Part shown: positions 10,117-19,490 of the stretch, in pieces
Layout of the letters: every line of letters starts with the position of its first letter
How positions within the stretch are numbered: position 1 is the stretch's first letter
Origin: Symbiodinium natans
Taxonomy: Eukaryota; Sar; Dinophyceae; Suessiales; Symbiodiniaceae
Reading direction: 5' to 3'
Assembly (NCBI GenBank): GCA_905221605.1
Contig: CAJNDS010001180.1
Coordinates: 665,725-720,724, forward strand
Length of the DNA: 55,000 bases
Notes under the pieces: model-generated
Databases searched by the model: none
Told to the model about the DNA's origin: nothing
The model's input: the letters and a program-made list of their open reading frames with translations, nothing else
Made by a program: the position numbers and the translations under genes

Positions 10117-10257
10117 ATGAGGTCCGGAGTCCGCCATCACGCCCATTCCGAACCCGTCGCACTGCCTTCGAACTGTACCGATACACCACCAAACCGAAAA
10201 CATCCTCTAATCCTTCCGCAATGTCCTGCCCACCTGTCTGTGACGAAAGTCCGCTAG
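10117..10257 (+). CDS. Candidate small ORF, 46 residues
   Basis: ATG to TAG with no intron. Begins MRSGVRHHAHSEPVALP, with two Cys and a Pro/His-rich middle. The stop lies in CGCTAGTTTTTTAGG, so an intron donor further upstream is possible. Unrecognised. Confidence 0.22.
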   Translation: MRSGVRHHAHSEPVALPSNCTDTPPNRKHPLILPQCPAHLSVTKVR

Positions 10258-10442
10258 TTTTTTAGGTTAACGCGCAATGATTCATGCCATTGACTCTGGT
10301 TATAACCTTCACGATACCCCGTAACAGCCCCCTTCTTGACAAAGAGAACCTCAGCAGCGATGCCGTTCCCTTTGCCTTCTCTGCGTTCCACGCGTCCGGG
10401 AGAGAGCACACAAGGGTTTTTGCATGATCTTTCCATTTTAGC

Positions 10443-10590
10443 TCTTTGGGGGGTTTCGAGTTTTGTTCATGGCACTTGCCCTGCAGATGTGTTGGATGTC
10501 CGAAATTAAGGGGGTCCCCCTTTAAGGGGATTCTGCTCTATTTGGGGTATAAATGGGTACCCCCATTTAGGGACCTACCTATGTGCTGTC
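10443..10590. mobile_element. Repeat element, TTTGGGGGGTTTCGAG family
   Basis: Left end CTTTGGGGGGTTTCGAG, then AAGGGGGTCCCCCTTTAAGG and TATTTGGGGTATAAATGGGT. Shares the terminal motif and the GGGGTCC / TATTTGGGG blocks with copies near 466-645, 18614-18715 and 49146-49345. Confidence 0.5.
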
Positions 10591-10611
10591 TTACGTCCAG
10601 GTAGACTAAAG

Positions 10612-10790
10612 ACAAAACCACAATAGTAATAATCATAAATAATAGATAATAGTAATAAAATAATAAAAATAGGAATAAAAACAATAGCAACAATAACACC
10701 AAAACTAACAAGAAGGGAATAATAACAATAACATAGCAATAATTAACAATAATACAGCACTCACACTAATAACAATAAGAACGAGATGGC
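10612..10790. repeat. AAT/AAC-rich low-complexity tract
   Basis: AATAATAAT, AACAATAAC and variants over about 180 bp. No coding potential seen. Confidence 0.85.
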
Positions 10791-10836
10791 TTAAGTGTTG
10801 GGGGGGTGGGTCGGGTTCGGGAGCAGCCCAGTGGAC

Positions 10837-10889
10837 ATGACAGCGCACCCAGCAGCCAGCGAGGCCTCCGCTGAAAAAGTTGATGGCAC
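10837..10889 (+). CDS. Candidate first exon
   Basis: ATG (GGACATGA) opens 17 codons beginning MTAHPAASEASAEKV, ending at donor GGCAC|GTAGGG, whose intron starts inside a TTTAGGG-like stretch. Ala/Glu-rich N-terminus. Downstream exons are not identified; the satellite at 11.1 kb lies in the way. Confidence 0.22.
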
Positions 10890-11087
10890 GTAGGGTTTTA
10901 GTTTAGGGTTTTAGGGGTTTAGGGTTTTGGGTTTAGGGTTTAGGGTTTAATGGTTTTAGGTTTGTTTTTTTTTCCGAATGCTCCGCAGAGGGTTCCCGTT
11001 TTTAAAGTTGGGCTGGGAGGTTACCAAACTCGTTTCTCTGTTGTCCGCCAAAAGCGTCGCGAGCGTCCCGCAAGCGTTCGCGAGTGG

Positions 11088-11535
11088 CCGTAACGCGTGC
11101 TGTTAAGGGGGACCCCACAGACGCGCGCCGACGCGGCGTTCCATGCGTTCCGAATCCGTCCAAGCTCAGGGGTAAGTCCACAGGACGCCATCCGACCGGC
11201 GTTTCCATGGCGGTTCCGAAATCCGTCAAGCTCAGGGGGAAGTCCACTGGACCGCGCGCCAGACCGCGGCGTTCCGTGGCGTTCCGAATCCGTCAAGCTA
11301 AGGGGAAACTCCACCGGACCGCTCGCCTGACCTTGGCCTGTCTTGTAGCGTTCAAATCCGTCAAGCTAAGGGGAAACTCCACAGAACGCGCGCCGACTTG
11401 TCGTTTCCGTGGCGTTCCGAAATCGTCAAGCTAGGGAAAACTCCACTGGCACGCGCGCCGACGTGCCGTTCTGTTAGCGTTCCGAATCCTCCCGCTAATT
11501 GGGAACTCCACAGGACGCGCCGCCGACTGACACAG
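11088..11535. repeat. Diverged 63-69-bp satellite, about 7 copies
   Basis: Each unit carries GTTCCGAATCCGTCAAGCT, then AGGGGAAACTCCAC, then ACGCGCGCCGAC. Copies differ by substitutions and small indels, so reading frames drift. Frames open on both strands (for example 11084-11434 +) are repeat by-products. Several copies contain GGTAAGTCC or GGGAAGTCC. Confidence 0.85.
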
Positions 11536-11596
11536 CGACATAGGAAGATGGAGCGACTGACAAGAGACCATTGAACACCGCCTTCCGCTCTTGCAG

Positions 11597-11806
11597 ATGC
11601 CTTGCAGTCCTTGTACATATGAACTATTATCACCGTGCGGACAGGGAATCTCCTGCACTTCATACACAATGTATGTTTTTTTTTCCGTTGGAACCGTGCA
11701 AACGAAATCTTTTTCCGCCCGCGCACCGAACGTTTCGTTGATTTCGCGTTAAATCTGCGTTTGGGTGGCTGCTTTCCGCAGTCCCGGGTTCGTGGGTCCT
11801 TTTCGG
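11597..11806 (+). CDS. Candidate two exons, Cys-rich
   Basis: Exon 11597-11670 lies between an excellent acceptor (CCGCTCTTGCAG) and an excellent donor (AAT|GTATGT) and is fully open in the frame beginning MPCSPCTYELLSPCGQG, with five Cys in 24 codons. Exon 11782-11806 follows GCTTTCCGCAG, continues in phase (PGFVGPFR) and ends at CGG|GTTTAGGG, so the next intron starts with the telomere motif itself. Gene ends not found. Confidence 0.38.
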
Positions 11807-12080
11807 GTTTAGGGTTTTAGGGTTAGGGTTTAGGGTTTAGTGTTTAGGGTTTAGTTCTAGGGTTCAGGCTTTCGCGTGCTCCGATTTTTCGAGTGAGTGT
11901 TGTTCCATATAGAGGAAGGGCACCAAGGAGGCAAGAGGCCCGCGCGCCCGGGCCAGATCGACTTAAACTCTAGCCCCCATACCATGAAATGGGCTATTAG
12001 GCCTTAAAATCCCACAAGGGATTATAGGTTATATAGCCCTCCTGGTACGATATCTTCTTCTTAAGACTGAACATTCGCTC

Positions 12081-12281
12081 GTGAATTGTAAGCTCTACAG
12101 GATCCCACTATGTCCTCTGCGCCCCGCCATGCTGAAAATTTGGGGGATGCCCTTACATGCTGGTGATTCTCGGGACCTCTACTGGGCTTTTCATGGGTGT
12201 ACGACTGGTTACAAGCAGCTAGCTACAGTTCTAACGGTCCCTCACCTTCATCGTCGTGCCCCAACCCGCTTAAGCCGCTAA
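12081..12281 (+). CDS. Candidate ORF or exon, unknown product
   Basis: Open from 12081 to TAA at 12279-12281. An ATG at 12129 (CGCCATGC) would give about 50 residues, beginning MLKIWGMPLHAGDSRDL and with aromatic residues (LYWAFHG). Could be a terminal exon using the acceptor CTCTACAG at 12099. No domain recognised. Confidence 0.24.
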   Translation: MNCKLYRIPLCPLRPAMLKIWGMPLHAGDSRDLYWAFHGCTTGYKQLATVLTVPHLHRRAPTRLSR

Positions 12282-12359
12282 ACCGTTTAAAACCATGTAC
12301 GCCCTTCAGAAGCCCTTAACCTTTCAGATGCCCTCTAAAAAAAAACCCTAAACCCCCTT

Positions 12360-12665
12360 AGACACGCTTAAAACCCCGGTTAATCCCCTGTAAAACCCTG
12401 TAACCCTAACCCGAAACCCTAAACCCTAAACCCTAAACCCTAACCCTCATGACCCTCCGACAGCACGCGGCCTCTCAGCCCGCCCCGAAGGGCCCTCCTC
12501 CCGGCCCGCATCGCGTTCTTACCATGGCGGGGCCCTAGTTTTTAGGGTTTTAGGTTTAGGGTTTTTAGTGTTTCAGGGTTTAGGGTTAGGGTTTCGGGTT
12601 GAGGGTTTAGGGTTTTAGGGTTTCGGGTTTAGGGTTTTAGGTTGTTAGGGTTAGGGTAGGGGCTT
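12360..12665. repeat. CCCTAAA block then TTTAGGG block
   Basis: Degenerate CCCTAAA (12385-12446) is followed after about 90 bp by degenerate TTTAGGG (12538-12655), so the two telomere-like tracts face opposite ways. The segment between could be a small exon but lacks clear sites. Confidence 0.75.
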
Positions 12666-12875
12666 GACGAGAATAGAGGGGCCCGAAATAGTCCCCCATA
12701 AAGAGTAGGCAGTCCCTTATAGCAAGGACCCCCAATAAAGGTAGCCAATCACTGAAACCCCCCCCGGCTTCAGGGCTTAGGGTGCCTGAGTCCCGCGTAG
12801 GGTTTTTGGGTTTTTCATGGGCCCTTTTTGGTTTAGGGTTTGAATGCGGTTTGGGCTAGGTCGCCGTTGTTTTGA

Positions 12876-14007
12876 ATGGCCGATAGGGCGGTACAAAGAC
12901 GCATCTCCTACCTTCCTTGGCTTTGTGTTGGGCACCCTACAAGTTCTGCCCCCGATAACCCTAACCCTAAGGGCCCAACGCCCCCACAATTCGAAACATC
13001 TTCCACGCTCCTGGAGTCCTTGTCGGGCGAAACTTGCAGCGTGACCCGAACTTGTCAGCCTGCTTCTGTCTTTTCCTATATTTCCACCACACCGCTGTAC
13101 CTTTTCCCTTTCCCTTGCCTTTGTCACCCTTCCTCTGTCTCGTCACCAGTTCCGGTTGAGCCTTGTTTAACCTTTCCCTTTTTTCTTGGCTGTCCGGTTC
13201 CTGCTTCACCTCTTCAAAAAGTCACCTCGTCCCTCCTTTTATTGCGCACGTGAGCGCAAACGCCGACAGCGTGGTCTCTGCACAGGCCGATGCGGCGCAG
13301 CGCCGAAGGCCCGCCCGTCAATAGCTTTCCCAAAATGGTTTCTTACAAGGGCACCTCGAACCTACCCCCACAAAGGTCTTAGCATCCCCTTTATCGAGCC
13401 ATGGCTCGTACGGACGAATCATAGATGGGTAGTTCTCTAAACCAGGGCCCCAGAGCAGACCCTGATGTGGAGAGAACTACCCCTCTCCCCAGGTTCCTGC
13501 TGCTGGATGAAAGTTTAGGGTTTAGGGTTTAGGGTTTAGGGTTTAGGGTTTAGGGTTTAGGGTTTAGGGTTTAGGGTTTAGGGTTTAGGGTTTAGGGTTT
13601 AGGGTTTAGGGTTTAGGGTTTAGTCATATTGGGGCAGAGTGAGGGCATCGTTCCGGGGACCCCTTATCAAACTCATCCAGAAGAAGCCTTAGGACACACT
13701 CGAGATGGGTCCCCTGTCGTGGGCATCCTTATTGCACGACCTGCCAAGAAAAGGAGGACAGCTGCAACAAGTACCCAAGCTACTAAGTCTCCCTAAATAA
13801 ACCCGAAACCGTTTCCCCAAACCCCAAACCCCAAACCCCAAACCCCAAACCCCAAACCCCAAACCCCAAGCCCTAAACCCTAAACCCTAAACCCTAAACC
13901 CTAAACCCTAAACCCTAAACCCTTTTCGGTTCTGGACTTGCCTTGCAGGGGCGGCTGTGAACAGCGACGTCAAGGTGAAGAAGGCCAGCAAGGGGACCTC
14001 GTCTTAG
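12876..14007 (+). CDS. Candidate gene: start exon and putative last exon
   Basis: ATG at 12876 opens a frame beginning MADRAVQRRISYLPWLC that runs past 13037, where AGC|GTGACC is a possible donor before a long pyrimidine-rich tract. A middle exon may start at 13286 (CTCTGCACAG). A last exon, 13948-14007, follows GGACTTGCCTTGCAG and ends TAG with the basic tail DVKVKKASKGTSS. The intron before it holds the window's cleanest telomeric arrays. Connections between the exons are inferred. Product unknown. Confidence 0.28.
13425..13486. repeat. Short inverted repeat GGGTAGTTCTCT...AGAGAACTACCC
   Basis: Arms of about 15 bp with TAAACCAGGGCC...GACCCTGATG between them. A possible remnant of a small inverted-repeat element or an RNA hairpin. 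Confidence 0.5.
13514..13623. repeat. Perfect (TTTAGGG)n array
   Basis: Nearly 16 uninterrupted units on the + strand. The identity between units points to recent insertion or extension. Confidence 0.95.
13815..13922. repeat. (CCCCAAA)n array switching to (CCCTAAA)n
   Basis: About 8 units of CCCCAAA pass at 13869-13871 into 7 units of CCCTAAA. It lies 190 bp from the array 13514-13623 and faces the opposite way. Confidence 0.95.
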
Positions 14008-14192
14008 CTCTATGCGTTAGCTCTAGAGAGTAATTCTTGAGGGTTTGGGGTTTAGGGTTTTGGGGTTTAGGGTTTAGGCATCAGGACACGGAGAATTGAG
14101 ATCTTAAACAGCCATACGGTCAGTTCTCAAAATGGTGGTCCTTTTTTGGGGTACCCTAGACAATAGGGGCCGCCTTAGAACAGCCACCCCAA

Positions 14193-14559
14193 ATGGACCA
14201 ATTAGCTGCAGTCGACCTGGAATCATCTCCAGCTCGACGGGAGCCAGATGTTTCCAAAACAGTTCGAGGCTCCGCCCTTCGTTCGAAACTGGGGAGAAAG
14301 TTGAGAGCTAGCCAAAGTATACAGTGTGCTCTGCTATTTCTCTTTCCGCACTATAATACTCCTACCCATACTGAGGCCATTTTGCATGCTGATACTGTGC
14401 TTCCCAGATCCCCGCAGCAAAACATGGCGGGGGCCATCCAGGCGGCCTTGGAAAAGGCGATCCGGGCCATCCTCCAGGCCCGTTTTTGGGGGAGGGCCCT
14501 TCGAAGTTCAACTCACATAACTCACATGAGGGCTCTCATCCGAATTTGGGAGGGTGGGT

Positions 14560-14592
<33 letters not shown>

Positions 14593-17500
14593 AGGTTTAG
14601 GGTTTCGGGAATTCTAGGGCCCCTTATGCACCCTTTTTTGTCCTTCTGGGAACCTCTTGAAACCGGCAAAATCTGGAGCTGTGAGGCCGGCCAGTTCTCT
14701 AGATGGTTTCATTTTTGGAACCTTATCAGGGTTTTTACGGTTTCGCGCTGAGTCTCCCAACCTTGACCTCGGCAAATCTCTCCCTCCTGAGGTCGTCGCA
14801 AAGAGGAGCTCCAACGCCAACCCGCTTTTTGCGGAGGCTGCCGAGTACGGGCACCCAGGTCTTCTTCCCGCGCAGCGATCTCGGCCCTACTGTATGATGG
14901 GTTGTTAGGCCTCATAATCCCCATACTGAGCCCTATAAAGGGCCTTTTGAGGGATCAGTGGGTATAATCATAGCCCATCCTGGTAGCGGGATATTTGTGA
15001 TTTCCCATTGCTCATTATTGGAACATCTTTCGGGGAAGGGCTGATAGGGCCAAGCGAGTGATTCAAAGCCCTTTCGTCGCGACCGTGCTGCATCGTGCTG
15101 CGAGTTTGCACCACGTCCCTCCAAACCCGAAACCCCACATCCCCAAAGAATCCCACCCCCAACCCCCCTCCCCACCCCACATTCCCCACATCCCCAAAGA
15201 ATCCCACCCCCAACCCCCCTCCCCCCCACATTCCCCACATCCCCAGGACCATTTATGTACAGCTTGCTCTGGCAAAGATCCCGGAGAAGCCCGGAGCTGA
15301 GAGAGCTCTCTGAGCTTCTCAAAGCTCGAAGGCTTTCAGGTGTCATATCGATGCAGATTGTTTAGGGTTTAGGGTTTAGGGTTTAGGGTTTAGGGTTTAG
15401 GGTTTAGGGTTCACAGGCATCTCGCCCACAAGGCTGAAGCAAGTCACCTGGGTATACTTGGGGTCTGATTTTGACCCATGGGCCGGTTTCGGATGGCTCT
15501 GTGATCGGCTATTCCTTACCGTTACTTGGGTCATCAAGCATGGGGGCCTATGCTGCCTTTGTTTGGACTGGTTGGGGAGACAGTATTCCTCTCAGTCCAA
15601 CTTCCAACGGCATATGAGTGGGGGAATTCGTGTGCCCAGTGCGCTCCTAGTTGATCATTTGGAGACTCAAAGCAAGGTGCAGTGTTGCAGTGAGCCTCGG
15701 ACAATTTAATTACCTTGATGCCGCTGCCAAGCCACAGTTCCTCCAGCTTCGTCGATACCATAGCTCCAATTGCTGCCCACACAATGTTTGGATTGGAGCA
15801 AGGAGACTTGCATCCCTAACTCCCAAACCCTAAGCCCTAAAATCCCACAGCTCCCAAAAACCCTAAAGCCGATGAGTGGGGAGTCGAGGTGCGGCAAGAC
15901 GACGATGATCACACTGCCCCTCGTCTCCTTCATTCCGCCTCAAGGAACTGCGAACCTGTCCCCGAAACCCCTAAACTCCCAAACTACAGACCCCAAAACT
16001 CCCAAACCCTGAGCCCTGAACGCCCTAGACCCTAAAACTCTAAACAGGTGCTCAGTTTCTTTTCGTCATCGGAACTCTCCCAGAGACATGTCGAAACTTA
16101 CTGGCGAACAGCTTTGAGCTTTGAATGTGTGGGTCTCATCTTTGTCGTGGGAGTACAAAGCAAACTTATCCTGTTTATTCCTTGCTGGTTGGAGAAGGAA
16201 CATGCGGACTGGGTCTTGTAAGGCCCTCTTCCATGTAGCTACGGGCAAGCCCCTAATTTCTGTCAAAGAAACGTGTACAGCAAGCCCTAAACCTCGTTTA
16301 CCCCTTAACCCCTTTAAACCCCCGAAAGCCCCCAAACACTCTTGAAAAAAGCCATGCTCGTCTGTGACTCCCTTGCTTCTCCATGAAGCCCAGGCCACAT
16401 CCACTGTGCCCCGTTGCATGCTTAGCGTCTTGGGTGGAGATCACTTTGGGTTCCAGGTTGAGAGTACTTTGGGTAAAGGGTTAAGTTCAGGGTCATTGAA
16501 GCAGTCAGAATCAGTCCGTCTCTGGTGAGACTTTCTCACCCCAGTTGGGATTTGGCCTCCCAGCCCCACAAGTCCGCCTTGAAGAAACGATCCTATATGT
16601 AATGCATTCCAGGCAGTGCTTCTTTGGGTTGGGGGGTTTGTTTTGTGAGCCCCACTTGCTTCTTTGATTGCTGCCTTTGGGATGCAGCATGTGCTTCATA
16701 CATTGTTCAGCATTTCAGAGGCCGCAAAATCCTGTCAGTGCGGATGACATGCGTAGGGGAGCACAGCACTCGACTCAGCATGTGAGGTAGGGTTGCCATA
16801 TTACAGTTCTTGGATCTCCATAAAGTATTGTGCCAATTGAGCACCAGGGAGTAGGCCCTTTTTCCCTTTGTTTCTTGGGTTGGGGTTCCCTTATAATCCC
16901 CTTGAAACCCAAAAGGGCACCCTTTTTATTCCTAGGTTACTCCCGGGTCTAGTAGTCCTACTCAGGCAGCAGGCCAGGCCATGCCAGGTACGGCGAGAAG
17001 GCGGAGGCATGCTTCATCTCGAAGTCGCCCCAGAAGAAGTACAAGGAGACTGCCAGAGCTTCCCCGCTAGGGTTTAGGGTCGGTTTAGGGTTAGGGGTTT
17101 AGGGTTTTAGAATTACCAAAACCACCCAAGTGGACATGTACACTCCCGTATACTTCCGGAAGGTGAGTGGGGAGCAATGTGGCCTACAGGAGCCTTCGCA
17201 GGAAGACCGCGCGTAGCCATAAGCCGAGGGAGCGGCGAAGCCCTCACAGAGTCCGACCACCATTAGGGCACTTGGGCATCATTCCGTCGCAGCCGCCCTT
17301 TCGATTCGTTTAGAGAGTTCAGCGTTCTGTGCCCTTCTGTGCCCCTACTATGTTCCATGTCCCCGCAGCGGGCCTGTAGCAGGTTCGAGGTGTGGTTGGC
17401 CTTACGGAGTGGTTCCTACTTCGGTTTGCTTCCGACGCTGGGCACTTTTCTCAGAGAAGCACGCCGGTAGAACCCGGTAGAACCTGGTAGAGCACCCTGC

Positions 17501-18590
17501 TCTGAGCCCGGTGATCTTCCAGGCAAGCCCTATGGGTTGGAGTTGAAGGGGGATCTGCTTCCGATATGCTTAGATCTTCCAAAGCCTTTGTTTCTTTGCG
17601 GTCAGGTGCTTCAGGAAAGATAATGTCCTTCTGCCTGCCAGAGAGGAGGGCATGTCAAGTGTAGGATTGGGGGATTGCGATGAAGCAGGCCCATGGACTT
17701 CGATCTCCAGACAACTGAGGCCGGAGCAAATCTTGGTGAGCCTGGGTGGGGTGGGTGGGGCTGGGCATTCAGTGCATCGCCCCCTCTTGTCCTCTCCAGC
17801 ACCCGACTTCTCGCATTGCTCTGACCTCTGCAAAAACCCGAGCTTAACAGAGGAATATCCAGTCATACCCAAGCGCATCCCGTCAGGTGCAGGGGGGAAG
17901 TTCTCTCAATTGGGGTCCCCTTTTGAGTCCCCTTATAGGACGGCATCCATACCGACCCCATAAAGGGGACCCTGATGCAGAGAACCCCCCCCGCTCTTTC
18001 ACTAAGAATGCCCTGGCCCTTTGCGGAGTGCCTGAGGATCCAGCATCCTCAAATTCAAAGCCCCTTGGAGCTTCTGAAGAGCCATGAAAAGAATCTCTCT
18101 CTACCTAACGGCCAAGAGGTCATGTGGAGGAGACCAGAGGCTCAGGGGGCTAAGAACTTCACAAAATACGAAAAACCCAAAAGGCTTAGGGTTCAGGATG
18201 TCAGGTTTAGGGGTTAGGCGCTCCCCCCCAGATCCAAGATTCGAAGGTGGTGAACCTCGGCCAGCGCCAGCGAAAGGCCTTCGGAAGTCGGATTTCTGGG
18301 GGCGCGGTTGGGCAGAGGGCCTCAGGAGAATCAACAGCTCCCGAGGCAGTATAGGGGAAGCACGACAAGGCAGTTCCAGAAAGTCGTGCGTCAGTTTGGC
18401 TTTGGCGGGGTTGATGTCTAAGGGGCCAGGGGCAACAGTACCTTTTGTAAGCGGTACCAACAACAGCTACGTATCATGGCACGTAGTTGAACCCTGTAGA
18501 TTAAGTGAACCCACTTGTGTCTTCGAGGCACCACAGGGCTTCTCGGCAGCCGCCTCTGAGAAATCCTTCATCAGGCTGGGGATCTTCTAA
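14193..18590 (+). CDS. Candidate 11-exon gene, 482 residues, unknown function
   Basis: Exons: 14193-14553 (ATG in CCCAAATGG), 14730-14858, 15247-15339, 15417-15451, 16719-16786, 16988-17071, 17111-17162, 17369-17466, 17523-17605, 17800-17886 and 18232-18590 (TAA). All ten junctions keep phase. Best sites: AG|GTAGGG at 16787, AAG|GTGAGT at 17163, acceptors CATTTCAG, TCCCCGCAG, CCTCTCCAG and CTTCCAG. The 39-nt intron 17072-17110 is entirely TTTAGGG-like. Typical segments are ITKTTQVDMYTPVYFRK and RFEVWLALRSGSYFGLLPTL. No domain recognised. Alternative last-exon structures are possible: 17975-18217 is open in another frame. A - strand exon candidate lies in intron 4. The start exon is the least certain part. 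Confidence 0.35.
14560..14591. repeat. 32-base G run
   Basis: Uninterrupted G homopolymer at the start of the proposed first intron of 14193-18590. Comparable runs occur at 541-563, 888-950 (with T), 19747-19771, 29829-29851 and, as C, near 34780, 35024 and 42411. Confidence 0.9.
15126..15245. repeat. Imperfect tandem duplication of a C-rich segment
   Basis: CCCCAAAGAATCCCACCCCC and CATTCCCCACATCCCCAAAG recur about 49 bp apart. Ends just before the proposed exon at 15247. Confidence 0.7.
16102..16259 (-). CDS. Isolated - strand exon candidate
   Basis: On the - strand, acceptor GTTTCTTTGACAG and perfect donor CCA|GTAAGT bracket 158 nt open in one frame (52 codons, including TWKRALQDPVRMFLLQ). 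It lies in a proposed intron of the + strand gene 14193-18590, so it is either a nested gene, a decayed copy or chance. No partner exons are assigned; a - strand LRR-like candidate at 15714-15772 is out of phase with it. Confidence 0.2.
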
Positions 18591-18613
18591 GGCCAATCCT
18601 ATGTCTACATGGG

Positions 18614-18715
18614 GGTTTCAAGGGGTACCTTCTTGGGGTCCTGATATAAGGGAATCCTCCTATTTGGGGATCTATGTTAGGGGTCCCATAGTTCTCGTAA
18701 ACCCCCCACATGTCT
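18614..18715. mobile_element. Repeat element, GGGGTCC / TCGTAAACCCCCCA family
   Basis: GGGGTACCTTCTTGGGGTCC, then AAGGGAATCCTCCTATTTGG, GGGGTCCC and TCGTAAACCCCCCACA. The order of blocks matches 49186-49341 and, more loosely, 466-615. Short and non-coding. Confidence 0.55.
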
Positions 18716-18799
18716 AGCGAGTCTAGCGCTTATGTGTATAGTTGCCATGAAACGGGCTCGTCGACAAGCATGCCTATAGCTACGTCGATTTGTATGCAG

Positions 18800-18850
18800 C
18801 GTATATATATATATATGTATGTATATACACGAATGTATGTGAATGTAGTT
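18800..18850. repeat. (TA)n/(TATG)n microsatellite
   Basis: TATATATATATATGTATGTA and flanks. Similar TA tracts lie at 26687-26702, 29979-29993, 30515-30545 and 40876-40886. Confidence 0.85.
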
Positions 18851-19079
18851 TACGTACTTATTGGTTTTTTCATCTATTCATGTGTTTAGGTTTAGATATG
18901 CATATTTGCCTCTTAAGTTACTATTACCTATATGCATGTGCAACTGAGCCCTGTTCTTCGCGCGCAGTGCCGTCCCACATATCGCACGGGGATGATCCCG
19001 AAGCACTGGGCAATCTTTATGGGGGAGGGGGGGGGGGGTGTTCGGATGAGGCAACCTTTTTCAACCCGTAAACCCTAAA

Positions 19080-19132
19080 GCCTAAACCCTAAACCCTAAA
19101 CCCTAAACCCTAAGCCCTAAACCCTAAACCCG
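19080..19132. repeat. CCCTAAA array
   Basis: About 7 units with CCCTAAG variants, between an exon-like segment (18968 on, after the acceptor TTCGCGCGCAG) and the inverted-repeat element. Confidence 0.85.
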
Positions 19133-19195
19133 GGAGGAAGCAAATCGGCGACCGAGCTGCGGCCGGTGCCGACGACGCTTGTTTGGTTTGCCATG

Positions 19196-19419
19196 CTTGG
19201 AGGTTCAGGGTACTTAGGAACCAATTATCAGTGTACTTCTAACTGTACCTATGCCCATATTAGGGTACTTCTAGCTGTACTGACACCCATATTGGGGTAC
19301 CTATAGTATAAGTGCACTTCTAGCCCACATGATAAGCCCCTTAAGTACCCCAATATGGGGTTATAGTTGGGTTCTATGCACAGCTATAGTTGGGTTGCTA
19401 AGTACCATGAACCTCCAAG
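19196..19419. mobile_element. 224-bp element with 27-bp terminal inverted repeats
   Basis: Left end CTTGGAGGTTCAGGGTACTT and right end (reversed) CTTGGAGGTTCATGGTACTT match at 25 of 27 positions. The interior has further palindromic blocks around GGGTACTT and CCCATATTGGGG. No open frame. MITE-like; the bases just outside do not give a clear target duplication. A TTTAGGG array begins 20 bp downstream. Confidence 0.65.
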
Positions 19420-19440
19420 TAAGGGTGTTTGCCCAAAATA

Positions 19441-19479
19441 GGGTTTAGGGTTTAGGGTTTAGGGTTTAGGGTTTAGGGT
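19441..19479. repeat. (TTTAGGG)n array before an exon
   Basis: Five to six perfect units, directly upstream of the acceptor CCGTTAGCAG at 19490. Confidence 0.9.
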
Positions 19480-19490
19480 ACCGTTAGCAG

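Noticed and set aside
13514-13922. A true chromosome end
   Set aside because: Ordinary sequence and candidate exons continue on both sides; the arrays are interstitial.
15458-15709. C2H2 zinc finger in the ORF 15458-15709 (CCLC ... SNFQRHM)
   Set aside because: Cys-to-His spacing is wrong and there is only one His; coincidence.
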